64,000 bases of DNA. Source: Olsenella sp. An285 (GTDB lineage Bacteria; Actinomycetota; Coriobacteriia; Coriobacteriales; Atopobiaceae). Both the position numbers and the translations under genes were made by a program. The notes beneath the pieces were generated by a model. The model had not been told where the DNA came from. It made no database searches and was given only the letters and a program-made list of their open reading frames with translations. Location: positions 124,001-188,000 of the forward strand of contig NZ_NFIZ01000002.1 in the NCBI RefSeq assembly GCF_002159625.1. The letters are read 5' to 3'. The stretch's first letter is position 1, and each line of letters opens with the position of its first letter. Positions 60,146 to 64,000 of the stretch are shown piece by piece.

Positions 60146-61507
60146 TTATCCAAACGTTGCTCCGACAAGCGGTTCGGAGTACTCCACCCGGACGAGGGTC
60201 CCCACTTCCACCATCTCGCCCACAGGAACCGAGCACGAGACGACGAGCGGCCTGCTCCACCCGGTTTCCTCTGATGTCTTGTAGCCAATGACGTTTTCGG
60301 AGGGGGCCAGACCAACGTTAAGCAAGGTCGCAGACGCCTCGACGGGACCCATGCCCAAAATATTCGGCATCTCTACAGTGTTCGTGGCGGTGAGTCTCAC
60401 CTCCTCATCAGGGGTGACCCATGCTCCGGGGGGCGGGGAGAGCTCCTTGACGATACGCGAGCTCCCAGTGGAGTCGTCCTCGTAGGATATCGAGACGTGC
60501 TTGATTCCCAGCTCCCTTAGGGCCTGCGTGATCTCAGCGATGGTTTGGCGATGTGTCACGTACTGTGGAATCTGGATCACGTCTGCCACTGTTATGCGCG
60601 CAGCAGCCACCCAGTGGCCCGAGGAATACTCCTCGTGCGTTACGCCTCCGGCATCCATCGCGCTGGCCACCGTACCGACGGGCAGTTCAAGAGCCTCTTG
60701 GGAGATGACGGTTCCGGGTGGCGAATCCTCGTCGGAGGCCGATGCTATCTGCGGGAGAAAGCCGGATTCGGCAAGTGTCCCCCAGGCGTCGTGAACGTTC
60801 ATTCCAACGACTCGCGGCATATCGCCGTATGGGGTGGAGACGGTATCGTTCGCTCGCACCTCAGCATCTCCAGGCGCGAAATGGGCGACACCGAGAGCTA
60901 TGACCGCAAACGATGCCACAATAGCCCCGCCGAGCAGGAATCCTCTGCGGCTCAGCTGCCTTTGTCTCGTTGCGGGCGGCTGCCTCTCGTTGGCGTCTTT
61001 CTCGACGGCGCCCTTCTTTGTGGCACTGATCCCAGGCTCATTGAGGGGGACCCCCTCCGAGACCGTCTGGTCGAGGAGTTCTACGAGCTCGTGATGCGAG
61101 TGCACCCCCAGCATTCGGTATCCGTTGGCGCGGGCGGCGCGAACGGTCCCGGGGGCGACGTGAAGCTCCTCGGCGATCTGCGCTGTCGAGAGCCCGGAGG
61201 CCACGAGCGCGAGGACATCCGCCTGCGTCCTGTTCAGCCCATGGTTGCGCAGCGCCTCGCCCCATTCAGGCCCATCGTCGTTCTTCTCGGCGTAGCGCTG
61301 GACAAGCTCGCGACCGCTGGTGGCACCGAGCTTCTGATAGGCGTTTCTGCGGAGGCTCCCGACGGTCGACGCGCCGACTCCCATCTCCGTTGCCGCCTCC
61401 GCGGCGGTCATTCCGGCAAGCGTCGAGCGGACGGCGTCCGTCTCGCGCGTGGTGAGGCCGTGCTCGAGAAAGTCCCTCTCCGCCCGCTCTGATGCCCTGG
61501 GTATCAT
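60146..61507 (-). CDS. Membrane-anchored double LuxR-type HTH regulator with PASTA repeats
   Basis: 453-aa protein of unusual plan. Two LuxR/GerE-like helix-turn-helix domains occupy about 16-73 (LTTRETDAV ... MGVGASTVGSLRRNAYQKLG) and 88-146 (LNRTQADVLALVASGLSTAQIAEELHVAPGTVRAARANGY). A linker precedes one transmembrane helix (189-209) introduced by the twin-arginine-like SRRGFLLGG. Outside are three PASTA-like repeats, about 229-284, 312-376 and 379-445 (for example MPRVVGMNVHDAWGTLAESG). PASTA domains in PknB kinases and PBP2x bind peptidoglycan fragments or beta-lactams, so this looks like a one-component wall sensor that binds DNA from the membrane. The ATG at 61507 has AGGAGG upstream. 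Confidence 0.78.
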   Translation of the reverse strand: MIPRASERAERDFLEHGLTTRETDAVRSTLAGMTAAEAATEMGVGASTVGSLRRNAYQKLGATSGRELVQRYAEKNDDGPEWGEALRNHGLNRTQADVLALVASGLSTAQIAEELHVAPGTVRAARANGYRMLGVHSHHELVELLDQTVSEGVPLNEPGISATKKGAVEKDANERQPPATRQRQLSRRGFLLGGAIVASFAVIALGVAHFAPGDAEVRANDTVSTPYGDMPRVVGMNVHDAWGTLAESGFLPQIASASDEDSPPGTVISQEALELPVGTVASAMDAGGVTHEEYSSGHWVAAARITVADVIQIPQYVTHRQTIAEITQALRELGIKHVSISYEDDSTGSSRIVKELSPPPGAWVTPDEEVRLTATNTVEMPNILGMGPVEASATLLNVGLAPSENVIGYKTSEETGWSRPLVVSCSVPVGEMVEVGTLVRVEYSEPLVGATFG

Positions 61508-61650
61508 GGCCGCACCTCCTGCTCAAGAGTCTACGGCGCCCGGCTGCGGGACATCGTGGCAAAGCGGTATGCACCCGGTTTGCCACGCCGCTCGGGTTGG
61601 CGCTCGTCGGCGAGCGGTGGGGGAGACGAGGCCTGGGCGGGACAGAGAGT

Positions 61651-61759
61651 GTGCGGCAGCTCGACGGAATGGCGCCGCGGAACGTCGCTTTCCCGCACCT
61701 CGTCGCGTGAGGTGCGAAAGTTCGACAGATTCGCGGCCAGAACCGTCGCGCCGCCGCAC
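61651..61759. repeat. Dyad-unit dimer (units 6-7), 109-bp direct repeat B
   Basis: Units at 61651-61698 and 61712-61759, two bases different from repeat A at 59343-59451. It lies 144 bp upstream of the PASTA regulator start. Confidence 0.85.
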
Positions 61760-61770
61760 GCGTAAGTGGG

Positions 61771-61895
61771 GATTCCGGAAATCCCGACCTGCGCGTGGCA
61801 AACGTTGAACTATCGGACGCGTAGCTCCGGATTTGTCGCCAAAAGACGAGAAATCCCGAGCTACGCGCTCTTCTCGCCACGCGCAACTCGGGATT
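61771..61895. repeat. Nested hairpin element
   Basis: Inner 16-bp arms GCGTAGCTCCGGATTT (61819-61834) and AAATCCCGAGCTACGC (61851-61866) with one mismatch lie inside outer arms CGCGTGGC (61792-61799) / GCCACGCG (61876-61883) and ATCCCGA/TCGGGAT. This and repeat B fill the 466-bp gap between the regulator and degV; the rest shows nothing I recognise. Confidence 0.65.
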
Positions 61896-61973
61896 CGGAA
61901 AAAACGGACAAGCGCGTTCTGCCCGCGCCGCCGGATCGCCGCCGGACCGCCCCGGACCCGCCCCCAAGCGCCG

Positions 61974-62828
61974 CTAGATCCCCTGCACGCCCATGCCCAC
62001 GAGCGTGGGGCCCGTGTGAACCAGCAGGTCGGCGGAGAGGCCGGTCGTCAGGACCTCCACCGCGTTGCCCACGCGCTCGCGCAGGCGCGGCACGAGCTCC
62101 TCGCGTAGCGCCGGGTCGTACGTGCACACCGCCAGGCGCACCTGCGGCCAGCGCGCCGCCTGCTCGGCCACGAGCGAGATCTGCGTGTCCAGCGCGCGCT
62201 GCCACCCGCGCGCCTTCTTTTCGATGACGTACTTGCCCTCGGGGCTGCAGGTGAGGACGGGCTTGATGTTGAGGACGGAGCCCACGCGGTAGACGGCCTC
62301 GCTGATGCGGCCGCCCTTGCGCAGGAAGTCCAGCTTCTGGACAGAGAAGAACACGCGCACCCGCTCGCTCACCGCGGTGAGCACGCTGCCCAGGCGCTCG
62401 AGCGGCATGCCCGCCTCGATCTGGCGCACGGCCTCCATCACCACGAAGCCGGCCGCGATGCCGATGCTCTTGGTGTCCACCATGACCACGGGGAAGTTCT
62501 CCATCTGGCGCGCCACCATGCCGATGGTCTCAAAGGTGGCGGAGAGCCCTGAGGAGATGGTCACCACCACGGCGCCGGTGTAGCCGTCGCGGCGCGCCTG
62601 CTCCAGCGTGTCGCGGATCTTCATGGGGGAGGGGAGCGACGTGGAGGGGATCTCCTCGGCAAAGCGCTCGACGACCTCCTCGGCCGTGATGTCCACGCCG
62701 TTCTCGTACGTCGAGCCGTCCGAGTAGTTGATGCGCAGCGGAATCACGCGCACGTCGTACTCGGCGGCAAAGGCCGCTGGCGTGTCGGTCCCGGAGTCGG
62801 TGATGACGGCGATGCGCTGCTCGTTCAT
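61974..62828 (-). CDS. DegV family fatty-acid-binding protein
   Basis: 284-aa DegV/FakB-like protein: IAVITDSGTDTP at the start, STSLPSPMKI, TISSGLSATFETI and VVMVDTKSIGIAAG, which line the fatty-acid pocket, and SVQKLDFLRKGGRIS. FakB proteins present fatty acids to the FakA kinase for phospholipid synthesis; no fakA is in the window. The ATG at 62828 has GAGGGGGA upstream. It is divergent from the DUF1836 gene. Confidence 0.92.
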   Translation of the reverse strand: MNEQRIAVITDSGTDTPAAFAAEYDVRVIPLRINYSDGSTYENGVDITAEEVVERFAEEIPSTSLPSPMKIRDTLEQARRDGYTGAVVVTISSGLSATFETIGMVARQMENFPVVMVDTKSIGIAAGFVVMEAVRQIEAGMPLERLGSVLTAVSERVRVFFSVQKLDFLRKGGRISEAVYRVGSVLNIKPVLTCSPEGKYVIEKKARGWQRALDTQISLVAEQAARWPQVRLAVCTYDPALREELVPRLRERVGNAVEVLTTGLSADLLVHTGPTLVGMGVQGI

Positions 62829-62952
62829 GAGTCCCCCTCGTGACGTGACGCTGGGCGCCCCGGTCAGTATCATGGTGGGATGACTATAGCCCTTTCACAT
62901 GGTTTTGAATACTAGGTAATCCGTTTCTGGAGATACTACGGAGGTGGGCGGC

Positions 62953-63612
62953 GTGGCCGAGAAGAACAGGGCGCTGGCGCCCGTGCGCGTCACGGACGGC
63001 CAGCGTCGCGAGCTCGCCGAGCGCATGCGCTCGGTGCACCTCTCGCGCATCCGCGAGATGCCCCGCATAGAGCTCTACCTGGACCAGCTCCTCACGCTGG
63101 TCTCGCAGGAGCTCGAGTTCATGGAGGTCCCCGGCGAGACCCTCGTCACGGGGTCGATGGTGAACAACTACGTCAAGCAGGGCGTGATTCCGGCGCCGCA
63201 CAAGAAGCGCTACACCCGCCGGCACGTCGCGGCCCTGCTCTTCGTGTGCGCGCTCAAGCGCGTCTTCTCCATCGCGCAGGTCACCACGCTCGCCGCCATG
63301 ATCTGGACCTCGGAGCTCGACCTCGAGTCCCTCTACGACCGCTCCTGCGAGGCGTTGGAGCGCGCCCTGGCCGCGCGCTTCTCGTACGCGGCGGGGGAGG
63401 GGGACGGCAAGGCCTCCCAGGATGACGACGCCCAGGGCGGGGACGCCGAGAAGGACCTCGCCCCGGCACCCGTTCCCGTGCTCGAGCTCCTCGACCGCTC
63501 GGGCGACCCGGCCGCCCCCGAGCTCGCGCGCGTGCTCCAGGCCGCGATCGACGCGCTCGCCGCGAAGGTTGCCGTGGAGCAGACGCTGCTCCTGGGCGAG
63601 AGGGGGATGTGA
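62953..63612 (+). CDS. DUF1836 protein
   Basis: 219-aa protein with the DUF1836 core at about 40-145 (LTLVSQELEFMEVPGETLVTGSMVNNYVKQGVIPAPHKKRYTRRHVAALLFVCALKRVFSI), which looks like a MerR-type helix-turn-helix, then an acidic linker. Probably DNA-binding; the role is unknown. The GTG at 62953 fits the GGAGG site better than one nine bases upstream. GAGAAGAAC encodes residues 3-5. It is followed after two bases by nhaA. Confidence 0.8.
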   Translation: MAEKNRALAPVRVTDGQRRELAERMRSVHLSRIREMPRIELYLDQLLTLVSQELEFMEVPGETLVTGSMVNNYVKQGVIPAPHKKRYTRRHVAALLFVCALKRVFSIAQVTTLAAMIWTSELDLESLYDRSCEALERALAARFSYAAGEGDGKASQDDDAQGGDAEKDLAPAPVPVLELLDRSGDPAAPELARVLQAAIDALAAKVAVEQTLLLGERGM

Positions 63613-63614
63613 GC

Positions 63615-64000
63615 ATGTCGCGCCCCGGGGCCATCTTCGAGGAGCCCGCGGTCGTCCGGCGCCTGGAGCGCAGGACCGCGCTCTCTGCCGTGACGGGCAA
63701 CGGCACCGTTGCCGCGGCGGTGATGGTGGCGGCTGCCGTCCTCGCCCTCATCGTTGCCAACACGCCGCTCTACGAGGGCATCGAGTACCTGCTCGAGCTG
63801 CCGCTCGTGGTGGGCGTGGGCCGCCTCACGGTCTCGCTCACCGTGGAGCAGTTCGTGAACGACTTCCTCATGGCGGTCTTCTTCCTGCTCGTGGGCATCG
63901 AGCTCAAGTACGAGACCACGGTGGGCCAGCTGCGGCGCCCCCGCCAGGCCATGCTCCCCATGCTTGCGGCCGTGGGCGGCGTCTGCGTGCCCGCCCTCAT
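63615..64000 (+). CDS. nhaA: Na+/H+ antiporter NhaA, 5' part
   Basis: The reading frame is open from the ATG at 63615 to the window edge (128 complete codons). After a charged N-terminus and a first helix comes the diagnostic NhaA stretch FVNDFLMAVFFLLVGIELKYET, then RRPRQAMLPMLAAVGGVCVPA. NhaA expels Na+ in exchange for protons and controls internal pH. The C-terminal two thirds, including the ion-binding Asp pair, lie outside the window. Confidence 0.9.
   Translation, partial: MSRPGAIFEEPAVVRRLERRTALSAVTGNGTVAAAVMVAAAVLALIVANTPLYEGIEYLLELPLVVGVGRLTVSLTVEQFVNDFLMAVFFLLVGIELKYETTVGQLRRPRQAMLPMLAAVGGVCVPAL

Larger units (their letters stand above)
1251..62967. repeat. Dispersed 9-mer GAGAAGAAC (both strands)
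   Basis: Exact copies begin at 1251, 3013, 4592, 5843, 5985, 6021, 6198, 8802, 9520, 13859, 16895, 18036, 18497, 18733, 19449, 20289, 21967, 22338, 22418, 24620, 27516, 28108, 38511, 39562, 40294, 41615, 41790, 44121, 44849, 47614, 47848, 49051, 50256, 57230, 57872, 61280, 62344 and 62959, nearly always with C at the 5' side. They occur within and between genes and on both strands. Variants GAGAAGGAC and GAGAAGAGC add about 25 more. Copies were counted by eye and a few may be missed. Confidence 0.85.

Noticed and set aside
58415-61759. CRISPR array
   Set aside because: The 48-nt units are internally palindromic with a variable centre and only 13-14 nt between them, there are two or three per site, and no cas genes are present.
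1-64000. tRNA or rRNA genes
   Set aside because: No cloverleaf T-arm plus acceptor arrangement or rRNA signature sequence was seen on either strand.

Overview
High-GC (roughly two-thirds G+C) chromosomal DNA, best explained as an actinobacterium of the class Coriobacteriia (Olsenella/Atopobiaceae-like). This assignment is inferred from gene content: a mannose-family PTS, luxS-pfs, a TatA/TatC pair beside an archaeal-type topoisomerase I, RicT and DUF1836 proteins, and many Coriobacteriia-style short palindromes. About 57 genes can be supported. No rRNA, tRNA, CRISPR array, integrase, transposase or phage gene was seen.

Layout. 0-17.8 kb: SdpI-like protein, ABC-F ATPase head-to-head with a Tet(M)-like ribosome-protection GTPase, VanZ-RDD membrane protein, an MFS transporter behind a LacI-type operator, PH-domain protein, methyltransferase, FlaR-like kinase, ketopantoate-reductase-like enzyme, cation antiporter, a 1069-residue LPXTG-like surface protein, an Fe-S/flavin ene-reductase and an SGNH hydrolase. 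18-22.2 kb: a split ECF vitamin-uptake locus (DUF4430 lipoprotein, EcfT, fused double EcfA, EcfS). 22.5-36.1 kb: housekeeping genes (YebC, aminotransferase, TPR-STAS-TatA-TatC-TopA, GH2 glycosidase, Tmk-HolB-RicT). 36.5-44 kb: cell envelope genes (PcsB-like protein, UppP, D,D-carboxypeptidase, LMW phosphatase), a hydrolase and an anion permease. 44.3-52.2 kb: mannose PTS IIA-IIB-IIC-IID with mannose-6-phosphate isomerase, HAD phosphatase, a MarR regulator and BrnQ. 52.6-64 kb: PcrA helicase, MscS, an ECF sigma factor with a membrane partner, LuxS-Pfs (activated methyl cycle / AI-2), a lipoprotein plus a membrane-bound double-HTH/PASTA regulator, DegV, DUF1836 and the start of NhaA.

The most unusual content is repeat architecture. 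(1) The 9-mer GAGAAGAAC, on either strand, occurs at 38 positions I located by eye, against about 0.2 expected from base composition. (2) Seven 48-nt dyad units of fixed internal geometry, in groups of 3, 2 and 2, surround luxS-pfs and the PASTA regulator; two of the dimers are 109-bp near-identical direct repeats bracketing the lipoprotein/regulator pair. (3) Palindromic elements lie inside reading frames (TatA, PcrA, the EcfA linker) without breaking them. (4) Eight palindromes with a GGGAC/GTCCC-type core often overlap or abut stop codons. (5) Three ~145-155-bp MITE-like elements have TGAGGGTATG-type ends. The membrane-bound HTH-HTH-TM-PASTA protein, with its twin-arginine-like motif, is the most distinctive protein.
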